The notes under the pieces are model-generated. The model saw only the letters and a list, made by a program, of their open reading frames with translations, did no database searches and was not told where the DNA came from. Shown in pieces: positions 1 through 8,703 of a DNA stretch of 64,000 nt. Position 1 is the first letter of the stretch, and every line of letters begins with the position of its first letter. A program made the position numbers and the translations under genes. The DNA lies in contig NZ_JACIDI010000005.1 in the NCBI RefSeq assembly GCF_014196225.1, positions 177,891-241,890 of the forward strand. Direction: 5' to 3'. The DNA is from Bacteroides pyogenes (GTDB lineage: Bacteria; Bacteroidota; Bacteroidia; Bacteroidales; Bacteroidaceae).

Positions 1-459
1 AATGTCGGTTGTGGTGCCATGCGATGTTCCAGGCACAAAAACGGTAACTCCAATAATAGGTTCACCTGTTTGTCTATCGGTTACCCTGCCTTTAATACGC
101 ACCCTATTCTTATCATCTAATCTACCCTTCTGTACCACCTTGTTAAAAAGTAAAATGCAACTCTCCTGAAAGCGGAATCCCACATTTGTGTTTTGAAACA
201 AATCCCGAAGCACTTTCTCAAGAGTTTTATTTCTCACATTCAAGCTAACCTTAAGGTTAGGATCTACAAACTCTTTACTGTAAGCCACATCCATCGAAGA
301 TTGTTTGCCAATAATTTGCATGGCCTTTTCCAAAGAAACATCCCGCATTTTTACAGAAATTTTCTGGCTCTGAGCCAAGGCGGAAAGCGGAATGAAAAAA
401 CAAAATCCGCCTACCATACACCACAATCGGATGTATGAAAAAAAGTGTTTTTTTTCCAT
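1..459 (-). CDS. SusC/RagA-type TonB-dependent receptor, N-terminal part
   Basis: First 153 codons of an outer-membrane TonB-dependent transporter, cut by the window edge. About 29 N-terminal residues form a signal peptide ending near ALAQS. Residues ~30-100 resemble an STN (secretin/TonB N-terminal) domain, the part that signals to a FecR anti-sigma factor. Residues ~128-153 (GRVTDRQTGEPIIGVTV) begin the carboxypeptidase-regulatory-like domain usual in Bacteroides SusC proteins. The ATG at 459 lies 35 bp downstream of the FecR gene on the same strand, the standard sigma / FecR / STN-receptor order for a substrate-induced uptake system. The plug, barrel and any SusD partner lie outside the window, so the substrate cannot be inferred. 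Confidence 0.88.
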   Translation of the reverse strand, partial: MEKKHFFSYIRLWCMVGGFCFFIPLSALAQSQKISVKMRDVSLEKAMQIIGKQSSMDVAYSKEFVDPNLKVSLNVRNKTLEKVLRDLFQNTNVGFRFQESCILLFNKVVQKGRLDDKNRVRIKGRVTDRQTGEPIIGVTVFVPGTSHGTTTDI

Positions 460-494
460 GAATAAAAATTTTGTAATTATTAGATTTATGGACT

Positions 495-1430
495 TTATTT
501 TATCACATACGCGTATTCTGATTTTTTTATGATTCGAACAGGAGTAATAGACTCCATCATCTTCAACACATTGCTAAGATCCCCTCCTTTGGTTGACAAA
601 TTATACGTATAGCCTCGTATCTTATCGTTTTCAATCTCGAACGAGACATCAAACTGTCTGGAAAGCACTTTCAAAACAGATTCCAAGGTGGCATTTCGAA
701 ATGTCAGGCGATTTTCCTTCCACCCAGAAGCTTCCTTATAATATTCATTCTTTGAAATCTTACAGCTACCATGCACTCTGTTGTATACTGCAGTTTGTCC
801 GGGCCTCATGATATGCAAAGCCGCATTCTCCATAAAACGCCCTATACTGATTTTCCCCTCATCCAAAGTTGTAATAACCTCCTCATCGCTTGGGTAAGCC
901 GAAATATTGAAGCTTGTTCCTGTCACCTGCACTTGCAAATCTCCGGCAGTTACATAAAAAGGATGTTCGGGATCACTCTTTACTTCGAAATAAGCCTCGC
1001 CTTCGAGAGCTACCCTCCGCTCATTTCCCACAAACTGTTCCGGATATGTCAGCTTGGTATCCGAATTCAGCCACACACGACTTCCGTCGGTCAACATGAC
1101 TATTATCTTATCTCCTTTCAAAACTGCTACTTCCCGGCTTAGAGGCTTTTTCGAGCGACCCGCAAAGTTGTAAGTAAAATACCCGACATTACCGACCACC
1201 AGCAAAACAACTGCAGTCCATTTCAACAGAAAAGCCAACGAATGACGCTTCCTTTTTTTCATCCGTGCATAAATATGGTCGTACGCCTCAAACTCGTCAA
1301 ATTCCGGCAGACTCTTTTTGCCCAGATCCAAAGGTTTGTTTTCCAATATCAAATTCACATCTTTGTCAAGATAACGTTCGATGTAATCTATGATTTCACT
1401 GTCTATACTATATTTCTTCCCTCTCTGCAT
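495..1430 (-). CDS. FecR-family anti-sigma factor
   Basis: 311-residue inner-membrane anti-sigma factor. The cytoplasmic N-terminal ~65 residues should bind the ECF sigma factor encoded upstream. One membrane segment follows at ~68-88 (AFLLKWTAVVLLVVGNVGYF). The periplasmic FecR domain covers ~105-205 (LTDGSRVWLNSDTKLTYPE, then RRVALEGEAYFEV). The C-terminal ~70 residues fit the DUF4974 domain (LTFRNATLESVLKVLSRQF) that contacts the receptor STN domain. The length is typical. The gene sits 64 bp after the sigma gene and 35 bp before the SusC-like receptor. In such systems ligand binding by the receptor releases the sigma factor through FecR. That mechanism is known for the family and is inferred here from gene order. 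Confidence 0.92.
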   Translation of the reverse strand: MQRGKKYSIDSEIIDYIERYLDKDVNLILENKPLDLGKKSLPEFDEFEAYDHIYARMKKRKRHSLAFLLKWTAVVLLVVGNVGYFTYNFAGRSKKPLSREVAVLKGDKIIVMLTDGSRVWLNSDTKLTYPEQFVGNERRVALEGEAYFEVKSDPEHPFYVTAGDLQVQVTGTSFNISAYPSDEEVITTLDEGKISIGRFMENAALHIMRPGQTAVYNRVHGSCKISKNEYYKEASGWKENRLTFRNATLESVLKVLSRQFDVSFEIENDKIRGYTYNLSTKGGDLSNVLKMMESITPVRIIKKSEYAYVIK

Positions 1431-1494
1431 TTTATCAGCTCTTTATACATAATACACAAAGGAAACTCAAAAGTATGATATGAAAATAAAAAAA

Positions 1495-2100
1495 TTATAG
1501 AAGGAGCAAACATAATGTAGCGGCTTCCCGAATCCAAAACTTAATTTGCTTGAGCGATTGGCTGTATTGAAATTTAATTGTGTTCACCGAAAGTCCCAGT
1601 ACATCGGCAATTTCCTGATTAGAATATTTTCCGGATATTTTCATAAAAAAGATTTTCTTTCTCTGGGGCGAAAGTTTATCCACTACATGCTTAATCAACT
1701 CCAGTTGTTCTTGTTCCAGCTCTTGCTCTTCAACATCGCCGCCATCAATATAGTTCAACATCTCAAGGCAGTCTTCCAATACAAAAATGTTGGTTTTCGA
1801 ATCACGTAAAATATTCAGCAAATCATTCTTTAGCATAGTAAACAGCAGATGGTTGATAGGAATATCCTCTTGCAGATCTTCCCGCTTAAGCCATAACTTC
1901 ATAAATAAGTTTTGAACGGCATCTTCCGCCAATGTCTTATTACAAAGATACTTAAAAGACAAGATGTAAGCCTGCCGGGCATATTTCTTGTAAATCACAG
2001 TAAAAGCAAGGCAATTGCCACGCTTCAGCTGTGCCACTAACGCTTTTTCCTCTATCGATAACATCTCTTTCATATCCAAGCCACTATCAAACCAACTCAT
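1495..2100 (-). CDS. ECF RNA polymerase sigma factor
   Basis: Extracytoplasmic-function sigma factor of the Bacteroides FecI-like type. Region 2 is seen in SFKYLCNKTLAEDAVQNLF, which binds core polymerase and the -10 element. Region 4 is a helix-turn-helix in SNQEIADVLGLSVNTIKF. The frame is open from 2175, but a TAnnTTTG box at 2113-2120 suggests transcription begins near 2106. The start is therefore probably the ATG at 2100, which has GGAG about 8 nt upstream, or the ATG at 2073. It probably controls the adjacent SusC-like receptor operon and is held inactive by the FecR protein encoded next to it. The acidic stretch between regions 2 and 4 (GGDVEEQELEQEQLE) is a typical variable linker. 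Confidence 0.9.
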   Translation of the reverse strand: MSWFDSGLDMKEMLSIEEKALVAQLKRGNCLAFTVIYKKYARQAYILSFKYLCNKTLAEDAVQNLFMKLWLKREDLQEDIPINHLLFTMLKNDLLNILRDSKTNIFVLEDCLEMLNYIDGGDVEEQELEQEQLELIKHVVDKLSPQRKKIFFMKISGKYSNQEIADVLGLSVNTIKFQYSQSLKQIKFWIREAATLCLLLL

Positions 2101-2112
2101 TTGCTTTCTCCA

Positions 2113-2120
2113 CAAAGATA
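2113..2120 (-). promoter_or_regulatory. Candidate -7 box of the sigma/FecR/SusC operon
   Basis: Minus-strand TATCTTTG matches the Bacteroides TAnnTTTG element. The -33 TTTG partner is poorly spaced (about 15 nt from a T-rich TTTG), so this is only a candidate. It matters for choosing the sigma-factor start. Confidence 0.4.
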
Positions 2121-2298
2121 ATGAATATCTCCCTACAAAAAAACGATACTCCGATTCACATCGGAGTACCGTCACAACACAAACACAAAATAAAACACGA
2201 CAAAACTACTACTCAATCGGGACGTTCGTGCCGGGGAGGCACAGCTACCTTCAACACATATTCACATACACACTGACGGTCCGATCCCGATCGGTTAC

Positions 2299-2315
2299 AA
2301 GAGCCAAGGGCTCTT
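2299..2315 (-). terminator. Hairpin terminator after galE
   Basis: Perfect inverted repeat AAGAGCC-AAG-GGCTCTT lies 16 bp past the galE stop codon and ahead of the sigma-factor gene. No long T-run follows, so it may work as a factor-assisted terminator or mRNA 3' end. Confidence 0.5.
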
Positions 2316-2330
2316 ATTCTGCTGAAATTA

Positions 2331-3365
2331 TTATTGTATACCTCTTTCACGAAGTTTCAATTGCCAATCCCACGCAGACCGCAACGTATCTTCCAACGTT
2401 TCTACCGCTTTCCACCCGAGCTCGTTATTGGCAAAGTCCGGATTGGCCCACACCTTCTCGATATCTCCCGCACGACGGCCTACAATCTGATAATTCAGTT
2501 TTACTCCGGTAGCTTTCTCAAATCCCCGGATCAACTCCAATACGGAAACTCCGCGTCCCGTACCGATATTGAAGACTTCCACTTTCTCTTTCTGGGCCTT
2601 CTCCAAGATGCGGCGGATAGCTATCACATGTGCTTTTGCCAGATCCACCACATTGATGAAATCGCGGATGCAAGACCCGTCGGGGGTGTTGTAATCATCT
2701 CCGAACACACTCAGTTTTTCACGGATACCGATCGCCGTTTGAGTGAGGTAAGGAACAAGATTCTGTGGCACTCCACTGGGAAGCTCGCCCAGCAATGCCG
2801 TGGGATGCGCGCCGATCGGATTGAAGTAACGCAGCATGATCGCGTTTATCGGAGCCCCCGAAGCCACCGTATCGCGAATAATTTCCTCATTGATCTGTTT
2901 CGTATTTCCGTAGGGAGATTCCGCTTTCTTAATCGGCGCTTTCTCCGTTACCGGCAATTCATCAGGCTGACCGTATACCGTGCAGGAAGAAGAAAAAACA
3001 ATTCCTTCCACTCCATGTTTGGGCATCAATTCGAGCAGGTTGATCAGAGAAACCAAATTGTTTCGATAATAAAGCAGCGGTTTCTCGACCGATTCGCCCA
3101 CCGCTTTGCTGGCAGCAAAGTGAATGATTGCTTTGATCCCTTTATATTTGGCAAACAAAGCATCAAGTCCGGCAAAATCCAGACAGTCCAGCTTTTCGAA
3201 AGCAGGGCGGATACCTGATACCTTTTCAATGTTGTCAACCACGTCGGCACTTGAATTCGACAGATTATCTATAATTACGACTTCGTATCCGCTGTTTTGC
3301 AGCTCTACAACGGTATGAGAGCCGATATATCCTGTTCCCCCCGTTACTAAAATTCTTTCTTTCAT
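2331..3365 (-). CDS. galE: UDP-glucose 4-epimerase
   Basis: Cytoplasmic extended short-chain dehydrogenase that interconverts UDP-glucose and UDP-galactose, supplying galactose donors for glycans and capsule. The NAD-binding glycine motif is at the N-terminus (ILVTGGTGYIGSHT). The catalytic Tyr-x3-Lys is in SPYGNTKQ, with the serine region SSSCTVYG before it. The RYFNPIGAH segment is typical of GalE. The product from 3365 is 344 residues, the usual length. The frame continues to 3410, but that ATG lies inside a TAnnTTTG promoter box (3410-3417), so MKERILVTGG at 3365 is the likely start. It follows the rnf operon at a distance and appears to have its own promoter and terminator. Confidence 0.95.
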   Translation of the reverse strand: MKERILVTGGTGYIGSHTVVELQNSGYEVVIIDNLSNSSADVVDNIEKVSGIRPAFEKLDCLDFAGLDALFAKYKGIKAIIHFAASKAVGESVEKPLLYYRNNLVSLINLLELMPKHGVEGIVFSSSCTVYGQPDELPVTEKAPIKKAESPYGNTKQINEEIIRDTVASGAPINAIMLRYFNPIGAHPTALLGELPSGVPQNLVPYLTQTAIGIREKLSVFGDDYNTPDGSCIRDFINVVDLAKAHVIAIRRILEKAQKEKVEVFNIGTGRGVSVLELIRGFEKATGVKLNYQIVGRRAGDIEKVWANPDFANNELGWKAVETLEDTLRSAWDWQLKLRERGIQ

Positions 3366-3409
3366 ATTATCTCCGGCGATTGGTTCATCGTTTCCTTCCG
3401 TTCGATTCA

Positions 3410-3417
3410 CAAAAATA
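3410..3417 (-). promoter_or_regulatory. galE promoter -7 box
   Basis: Minus-strand TATTTTTG fits TAnnTTTG and would place the mRNA start near 3403, about 40 nt before the ATG at 3365. It argues against the upstream ATG at 3410. Confidence 0.45.
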
Positions 3418-3477
3418 TAGAATTAAAACGAAAAACCAATCATATTATGTAAAAAGTTATAAAATAAAATCCTTTTT

Positions 3478-4050
3478 TTATACGACGCCCGAAAAGCCCA
3501 TGAATGCCATTGCCAGCAGACCGGCGGTAATCAGAGCGATAGGGGTTCCCCGCATGGCTTTCGGCACTTTTACCAGACTCATCTGCTCGCGCAGCCCCGC
3601 AAAAAGAATCAGAGCCAGGCCGAATCCCAGAGCGGTGGAAAAAGCATATACCACACCGGTCAGCAGATCATAGTCTTTCTGAATCACCAGAATGGCGACA
3701 CCCAGGATACAGCAGTTGGTCGTAATCAATGGCAGGAAAACTCCCAGCGCCTGATACAGGGCGGGCGACACTTTCTTCAGGATAATCTCCACCATCTGCA
3801 CCAGAGCGGCAATGACCAGAATGAACGTGATGGTTTGCAGATATCCTAATCCGAAAGCGTCCAGCACGAACTTCTGAATGAGGAAAGTCACAATGGTAGC
3901 GATTGTCAATACGAATGTAACCGCAGCGCTCATGCCCATTGCCGTTTCCACTTTCTTCGAAACTCCCAGAAACGGGCAGATTCCCAGAAATTGCGACAAT
4001 ACGATGTTGTTCACAAAGATTGCCGAGATAAAAATCAATATATATTCCAT
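3478..4050 (-). CDS. rnfA: Rnf electron transport complex subunit A
   Basis: 190-residue integral membrane subunit of the Rnf complex, which couples ferredoxin:NAD+ electron flow to sodium or proton transport. About six hydrophobic segments span nearly the whole protein. The N-terminal FVNNIVLSQFLGICPFLG segment is the RnfA/NqrE hallmark, with a cysteine thought to help hold an intramembrane iron-sulfur centre together with RnfE. The second half carries the matching motif LITTNCCILGVAI, as expected for the internally duplicated RnfA/RnfE fold. It is the last gene of the operon, 34 bp after rnfE. No strong hairpin follows. Confidence 0.96.
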   Translation of the reverse strand: MEYILIFISAIFVNNIVLSQFLGICPFLGVSKKVETAMGMSAAVTFVLTIATIVTFLIQKFVLDAFGLGYLQTITFILVIAALVQMVEIILKKVSPALYQALGVFLPLITTNCCILGVAILVIQKDYDLLTGVVYAFSTALGFGLALILFAGLREQMSLVKVPKAMRGTPIALITAGLLAMAFMGFSGVV

Positions 4051-4084
4051 AATGAATTCCTAATTATCGAGTTATCAATTACAT

Positions 4085-4669
4085 TCAGGCTTTTTTCAGG
4101 CTGTTGATCACCGCGATGAGGTATCCCAGTGCGATGAACGCGCCGGGAGCCAGTACGAACAGCAGCATGCCGTACTCTTCGGGCAGAATCGCCAGATTGA
4201 ACACCTTGCCTGTTCCCAAAAATTCGCGCACAGCTCCCAGCAGCGTCAGCGCGAATGTGAAGCCGAGCCCCATCCCTATGCCGTCGAACATCGCGGCCAC
4301 CGGATTATTCTTCGCGGCGAAGGCTTCGGCACGGCCCAATACGATACAGTTCACCACGATCAGCGGGATAAAAAGCCCCAACGTAGCATACAGTTCGGGC
4401 ACATAAGCCTGCATAATCATCTGAAGCAGGGTCACGAACGAAGCGATAACCACAATAAACGAAGGAATACGCACCATATCGGGAATCAGTTTCTTCACCG
4501 ACGAAATCACCACGTTCGAGCAAATAAGCACAAACATGGTAGCCAGCCCCATGCCCATGCCGTTGATGGCGGAAGAGGTCGTACCCAACGTAGGACACAT
4601 ACCGAGCAGGAGCACAAAAATGGGATTTTCTTTAAGAATCCCGTTTATCATTACTTTCAAGTTATCCAT
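4085..4669 (-). CDS. rnfE: Rnf electron transport complex subunit E
   Basis: 194-residue polytopic membrane subunit, homologous to RnfA in inverted topology. The key segments are NPIFVLLLGMCPTLGTT near residues 15-31 and LIVVNCIVLGRAEAFA in the middle. The conserved cysteines in these two segments match the positions that hold the intramembrane 2Fe-2S centre in Rnf/NQR. It sits 17 bp after rnfG and 34 bp before rnfA, in the usual B-C-D-G-E-A order. Length and hydrophobic profile are normal. Confidence 0.96.
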   Translation of the reverse strand: MDNLKVMINGILKENPIFVLLLGMCPTLGTTSSAINGMGMGLATMFVLICSNVVISSVKKLIPDMVRIPSFIVVIASFVTLLQMIMQAYVPELYATLGLFIPLIVVNCIVLGRAEAFAAKNNPVAAMFDGIGMGLGFTFALTLLGAVREFLGTGKVFNLAILPEEYGMLLFVLAPGAFIALGYLIAVINSLKKA

Positions 4670-4686
4670 AGCTGTCTTCTCCTTTC

Positions 4687-5403
4687 TTAATAAATAGAAT
4701 CATTAGCCGTCTCTTCGCCCGCAGGTGCGGCGGAAAGCTCGTTTTTCTGCGACGCTCCGGTAACTGCGTTCACATCCGATTCACCTTCCCGGTAAGCCTG
4801 GTAAGCGGCATTCACAGCATTCAGGAAAGCGCGTGAAGTGATGGTCGAGGCCGTGATGGCATCCACTTGCCCCCCGTCTTTGTTCACTTTCAGTTCTCCT
4901 TCTCCCGGGTTCAGGCCCAGAATCGACTTCGGACTACTTCCGTGCAGTACTCCCTTCTCTCCTTTCGACGGAGAATACGCTCCGAACCATTTGTCGGCTT
5001 TCGAGCCCAGTCCCGGCGTTTCGGCGTGGGCCAGCAACGAGTAGTTGTAAATCCTGCCTTCGGCATCGAAGCCCACCAGCACTTTCAGTTCGCCGCCGAA
5101 TCCCATCGACTTCGACTCCACCGCGCTGCCTATCCATTCTCCGTCTTTCTTGGCGGGATACACAATGAAGTTCACTATTTTCTTTCCGTCTTTTTCACCG
5201 AAAAGAGTATCGCTTTCTTCCACCGGATTGTTCGTAAACTCCGGAAGCACCTCTTTCAGGGCTTGATTCAGAGCCTTGGCATTGGCTTCGGCTATCGGTC
5301 CTTTCGTCAGCTCGTTCACCCAGGCAAGCAGAGACACCGAAACCACCGTGACGCCCGTCAGCACGAGCAACATATTCTTTAAAGATGATTGTAACTTTTT
5401 CAT
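4687..5403 (-). CDS. rnfG: Rnf complex FMN-binding subunit G
   Basis: 238-residue periplasm-facing subunit anchored by one N-terminal membrane segment (residues ~10-28). It carries an FMN-binding domain with a covalently bound flavin. The flavinylation site is the TASTITSRAF stretch preceded by VDAI (residues ~178-191), a variant of the more common SGAT form. The threonine of STIT is the expected attachment residue. The ATG at 5403 overlaps the rnfD stop codon as ATGA, indicating translational coupling. A C-terminal tail of about 35 polar residues (ASQKNELSAAP) extends beyond the conserved domain. Within Rnf, RnfG passes electrons between the RnfD flavin and the iron-sulfur subunits. Confidence 0.95.
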   Translation of the reverse strand: MKKLQSSLKNMLLVLTGVTVVSVSLLAWVNELTKGPIAEANAKALNQALKEVLPEFTNNPVEESDTLFGEKDGKKIVNFIVYPAKKDGEWIGSAVESKSMGFGGELKVLVGFDAEGRIYNYSLLAHAETPGLGSKADKWFGAYSPSKGEKGVLHGSSPKSILGLNPGEGELKVNKDGGQVDAITASTITSRAFLNAVNAAYQAYREGESDVNAVTGASQKNELSAAPAGEETANDSIY

Positions 5404-6392
5404 TTCTTCTTAGCCACCTCCCCGAAGCGTTTAGGTTTACAATAAGTATTAATGAGCGGAGTGAACGCGTTCATAATGAGAATCGCGAACGACATCCCTT
5501 CGGGATAAGCGCCAAACAAACGAATAACGACTGTCAGCAGACCGATGCAAACACCGTAAATCAGCATTCCTTTCTTGCTCATCGGCGAAGTCACGTAATC
5601 GGTAGCCATAAACACCGCTCCCAACATCAGTCCTCCCGAAAGCAACTGCATCATCGGCGATACGTATTTCACGGGGTCAGCCAGATGCATCAACCCTGCA
5701 AACACAAATACGGTAGCAAAGATAGATACGGGAATATGCCAGGTGATAATCTTCTTCCAGAGCATGTAAACGAGCCCGAATAGCAACGCCAGCGCACTCA
5801 CCTCGCCGATACATCCGCCGCTCTGCCCGATCAGCAGGCTGAAAGCATCGGGTAATTCGGCCAAAGCGGCCGTATTTCCGTGAATGGCCTGCTTCATCAA
5901 CGCCAGCGGAGTGGCCGCCGTAGTAGCGTCGGTGTAAGCCGTCAGTTGTCCCGCTACGGGCCAGCTGGTCATCTGCACGGGAAACGAGAGCAGCAGGAAC
6001 ACACGTCCCGCCAACGCCGGGTTGAAAGGATTGCAACCCAGTCCGCCGAACGACATTTTCCCTACGCCGATAGCGAACAGAGCACCCAGAACGATGATCC
6101 ATAGAGGCAGGTTCGACGGCAGGTTGAATGCGAGCAGTACGCCCGTAATCATGGCCGAACCGTCGAGTATCGTCGTTTCCGGTTGTTTCATTAAGAATTT
6201 AACGATCGCCCATTCGAACAACAGGCAGGCCGCCACCGAAGTAGCCGTTACGATGAGGGCTCCCAGCCCGAAAAAATAGAGAGACACCAGAAAAGCCGGC
6301 ACAAGCGCGATGAGCACCCCGTACATGTTTTTCTGTATGCTGTCTCCGCTATGCACGTGGGGCGACAGTGATACGATCAATTTATTTTCCAT
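5400..6392 (-). CDS. rnfD: Rnf electron transport complex subunit D
   Basis: 330-residue polytopic membrane protein of the NqrB/RnfD family. The motif TTAATPLALMK (residues ~157-167) contains the threonine that carries covalent FMN in the family. SMITGVLLAFNLPSNLPLW and LMLGAVFMATDYVTSP are further family signatures. About nine to ten membrane segments are visible. The start at 6392 lies 6 bp after rnfC, and the stop overlaps the rnfG start. It is the core channel-type subunit for ion transport coupled to flavin redox. Confidence 0.96.
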   Translation of the reverse strand: MENKLIVSLSPHVHSGDSIQKNMYGVLIALVPAFLVSLYFFGLGALIVTATSVAACLLFEWAIVKFLMKQPETTILDGSAMITGVLLAFNLPSNLPLWIIVLGALFAIGVGKMSFGGLGCNPFNPALAGRVFLLLSFPVQMTSWPVAGQLTAYTDATTAATPLALMKQAIHGNTAALAELPDAFSLLIGQSGGCIGEVSALALLFGLVYMLWKKIITWHIPVSIFATVFVFAGLMHLADPVKYVSPMMQLLSGGLMLGAVFMATDYVTSPMSKKGMLIYGVCIGLLTVVIRLFGAYPEGMSFAILIMNAFTPLINTYCKPKRFGEVAKKK

Positions 6393-6398
6393 ATTCCT

Positions 6399-7736
6399 TT
6401 ATTTTTTAACTTGACGTGCACGAATCATCGCTCCCACCTTTCCTTTACCCAGACGGCAATAGTCCAGCAACGGCCGATTGGCGGGACAGGTAAACTGGCA
6501 CGACCCGCACTCGATGCAATCCATGATCTTTTCTTTTTCCATTCTTTCAAAATCTCCGTTTTCCGACAAAGCCCCGAGCAGATAAGGCTCCAGCCCCATG
6601 GGGCAAGCGTTTACGCACTTCGAGCAGCGGATGCAAGTCTGCACCCTGCCCCGCTTCGCTTCTTTGCGGTTCATGATCAGGATACCCGAACTTCCTTTCG
6701 CGATGGGAACTTCGACATTCATCAAAGCCTTTCCCATCATCGGGCCGCCTCCTATCACCTTTCCGGTATCCTCGGGCAGTCCGCCGCAAGCGTCTATCAG
6801 CTGGCTCATCGGCGTACCTACGCGCACCAGGAAATTCGAAGGTTTCGCCACCGATTTTCCCGTCACCGTAATCACCCGTTCGAACAGGGGTTTGTTCTTC
6901 TGCACCGCTTCGTACACGGCAAAAGCCGTTCCTACGTTCTGCACCACCGCGCCCGTCGAGATGGGTAGCGCGCCGCTAGCCACCTGCCGCTTCGTAATGG
7001 CGTCTATCAGTTGCTTCTCACCGCCTTGAGGATATTGCACCTTCAGCGGAATCACCTCGATGCCCGCATACGTCGAAGCCACCTTTGTCATTAGCTTGAT
7101 GGCGTCCGGCTTGTTGTTCTCAATTCCGATGAACGCCTTGTTCACTTTCACCGCTTTCATCAGAATGGAAACGCCCACCATGATTTCCTCCGCATGTTCC
7201 AGCATCAGCTGATGGTCGGCAGTCAGGTACGGTTCGCACTCCACCGCGTTGATAATTAAGCATTCCGCCTTGAACGACGGCGGCGGAGTCAGCTTCACTT
7301 GAGCAGGGAAACAAGCCCCTCCTAATCCCACGATGCCTGCATCGGCAATTTTTTTCACAATTTCTTCGGACGACAATTCGCACTCTTTCACCAATGTCGT
7401 GCTCCGGTCTATCGTCTCTTCCCACTCATCGCCTTCCACATCTATATAAATGGCAGGCTTCGCATAGCCGCTGGCATCTACCACCGTATCTATCTTCACC
7501 ACTTTCCCGCTCACGGAAGAATGGATGGCAGCCGAAACGAAACCGGAAGGTTCGGCAATCTTCGTGCCCACCTTCACCATATCCCCCTTGCCTACCACAG
7601 GACGGGCAGGAGCGCCGATATGCTGTCCCAGCAGGATGATTGCCTTTTGGGGAACCTCCGCCGCGATAATGGGTTGATGTGCCGACAGTTTATTTTCGTG
7701 TGGATGAACTCCACCGATTGAAAATGTCTTTAGCAT
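6399..7736 (-). CDS. rnfC: Rnf complex NADH-binding iron-sulfur subunit C
   Basis: 445-residue peripheral subunit that exchanges electrons with NAD(H). It has an N-terminal barrel-sandwich domain, an NqrF/Nuo51-like NAD and FMN domain (GIVGLGGACFPAQVKL, residues ~135-150), a SLBB domain, and two 4Fe-4S clusters near the C-terminus (CIRCSKCVNACP and CIECGSCQFTCP). The frame is open from 7859, but the conserved family start is MLKTFSIGGVHPHENK at 7736. The extra upstream residues would overlap a hairpin between rnfB and rnfC. It is shorter than enterobacterial RsxC because it lacks the long alanine/lysine-rich tail, as is normal outside proteobacteria. Confidence 0.95.
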   Translation of the reverse strand: MLKTFSIGGVHPHENKLSAHQPIIAAEVPQKAIILLGQHIGAPARPVVGKGDMVKVGTKIAEPSGFVSAAIHSSVSGKVVKIDTVVDASGYAKPAIYIDVEGDEWEETIDRSTTLVKECELSSEEIVKKIADAGIVGLGGACFPAQVKLTPPPSFKAECLIINAVECEPYLTADHQLMLEHAEEIMVGVSILMKAVKVNKAFIGIENNKPDAIKLMTKVASTYAGIEVIPLKVQYPQGGEKQLIDAITKRQVASGALPISTGAVVQNVGTAFAVYEAVQKNKPLFERVITVTGKSVAKPSNFLVRVGTPMSQLIDACGGLPEDTGKVIGGGPMMGKALMNVEVPIAKGSSGILIMNRKEAKRGRVQTCIRCSKCVNACPMGLEPYLLGALSENGDFERMEKEKIMDCIECGSCQFTCPANRPLLDYCRLGKGKVGAMIRARQVKK

Positions 7737-7776
7737 ACAATTCTGTATTATAATTCTGTTGATTTCTTCTTTTTTT

Positions 7777-7806
7777 AAAAAAAGCCGGAGTTTTTCCGAA
7801 GCCGGC
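7777..7806 (-). promoter_or_regulatory. Hairpin with T-run between rnfB and rnfC
   Basis: On the minus strand GCCGG pairs with CCGGC (7784-7788 with 7802-7806), with an inner CGGA/TCCG option, followed directly by seven T. It looks like a weak intrinsic terminator or attenuator inside the operon. It could also mark an RNA processing site that changes the rnfB to rnfC ratio. Confidence 0.35.
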
Positions 7807-7812
7807 CGTTCA

Positions 7813-8691
7813 CTATGCCCCCGCGCCTTGATTTGCCGCCTCTCCGGCCACCATCTCAACTTCCTTCGGCTTACGCGGAGGGAAATTCAGTTCGATGATC
7901 GTATGCTGCGGGCAAACCTCCACGCACTTGCGGCACGATTTGCATTTGTACGGATCGATATAAGCCAAATTGCTTTCGAGAGCAATCGCCTCGAACGGAC
8001 AAGTCTTTACACACTTGCCGCAACCGATACAACTTACCGCACATGCCTTGCGTGCCGTCGCTCCCTTGTCTTTATTCACGCAGGATATGTACACGCGACG
8101 CGATTTCTTCCCTTTGGGGCGTATTTCTATAATCAATTTCGGACAAGCTTTCACGCAAGCCTCGCAAGCTGTACACTTCTCTTCGTCGACTTCCGGCAAC
8201 CCTGTTTCGGGATTCATGTGAATCGCGTCGAACTGGCAGGCATCCACGCAATCTCCGCATCCCAGACAACCGTAGCTGCATCCCGTCTCGCCTCCGTACA
8301 GCGAAGCGGCGATCGCACAGCTTCTGGCACCGTCGTATTGGTTGATACGCGGGCGATTGGCGCAAGTTCCGTTACATCTCACCACCGCCACCTTCGGTTC
8401 GCTTTCAGTAGCCGCCAGTCCCAGAATGTCTGCAATCTGTGCCATAACAAGCTGTCCGCCTACGGGGCAGTACTTTCCCTCCAGCGAACCCGCTTTCACA
8501 CAAGCGTCGGCAAAACCGCTGCATCCGGGGTAACCACATCCGCCGCAATTGGCCTGAGGCAATACTTCCCCTACCTGCGCAATCCGCGGATCTTCATACA
8601 CAGCAAATTTCTTGGAGGCCGCATAAAGCACGGCAGCCAGCACCAGCGCTATGGAACCCAACGAAACCACTGCAATCAGAATCAAATTCAT
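7813..8691 (-). CDS. rnfB: Rnf complex iron-sulfur subunit B
   Basis: 292-residue ferredoxin-accepting subunit. One N-terminal membrane anchor (residues ~4-25) is followed by the Fes domain for a 4Fe-4S cluster (ANCGGCGYPGCSGFADAC, residues ~47-64). A ferredoxin-rich region follows with CLGCGDCVDAC, CTACEACVKACP, CIGCGKCVKTCP and CKSCRKCVEVCP, enough cysteines for several 4Fe-4S clusters. It is the expected entry point for electrons from reduced ferredoxin. The gene is 12 bp after the rseC-like gene and 76 bp before rnfC. The Pro/Ala/Gly-rich C-terminus is unremarkable. Confidence 0.96.
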   Translation of the reverse strand: MNLILIAVVSLGSIALVLAAVLYAASKKFAVYEDPRIAQVGEVLPQANCGGCGYPGCSGFADACVKAGSLEGKYCPVGGQLVMAQIADILGLAATESEPKVAVVRCNGTCANRPRINQYDGARSCAIAASLYGGETGCSYGCLGCGDCVDACQFDAIHMNPETGLPEVDEEKCTACEACVKACPKLIIEIRPKGKKSRRVYISCVNKDKGATARKACAVSCIGCGKCVKTCPFEAIALESNLAYIDPYKCKSCRKCVEVCPQHTIIELNFPPRKPKEVEMVAGEAANQGAGA

Positions 8692-8703
8692 AATGTTTGT
8701 TAG

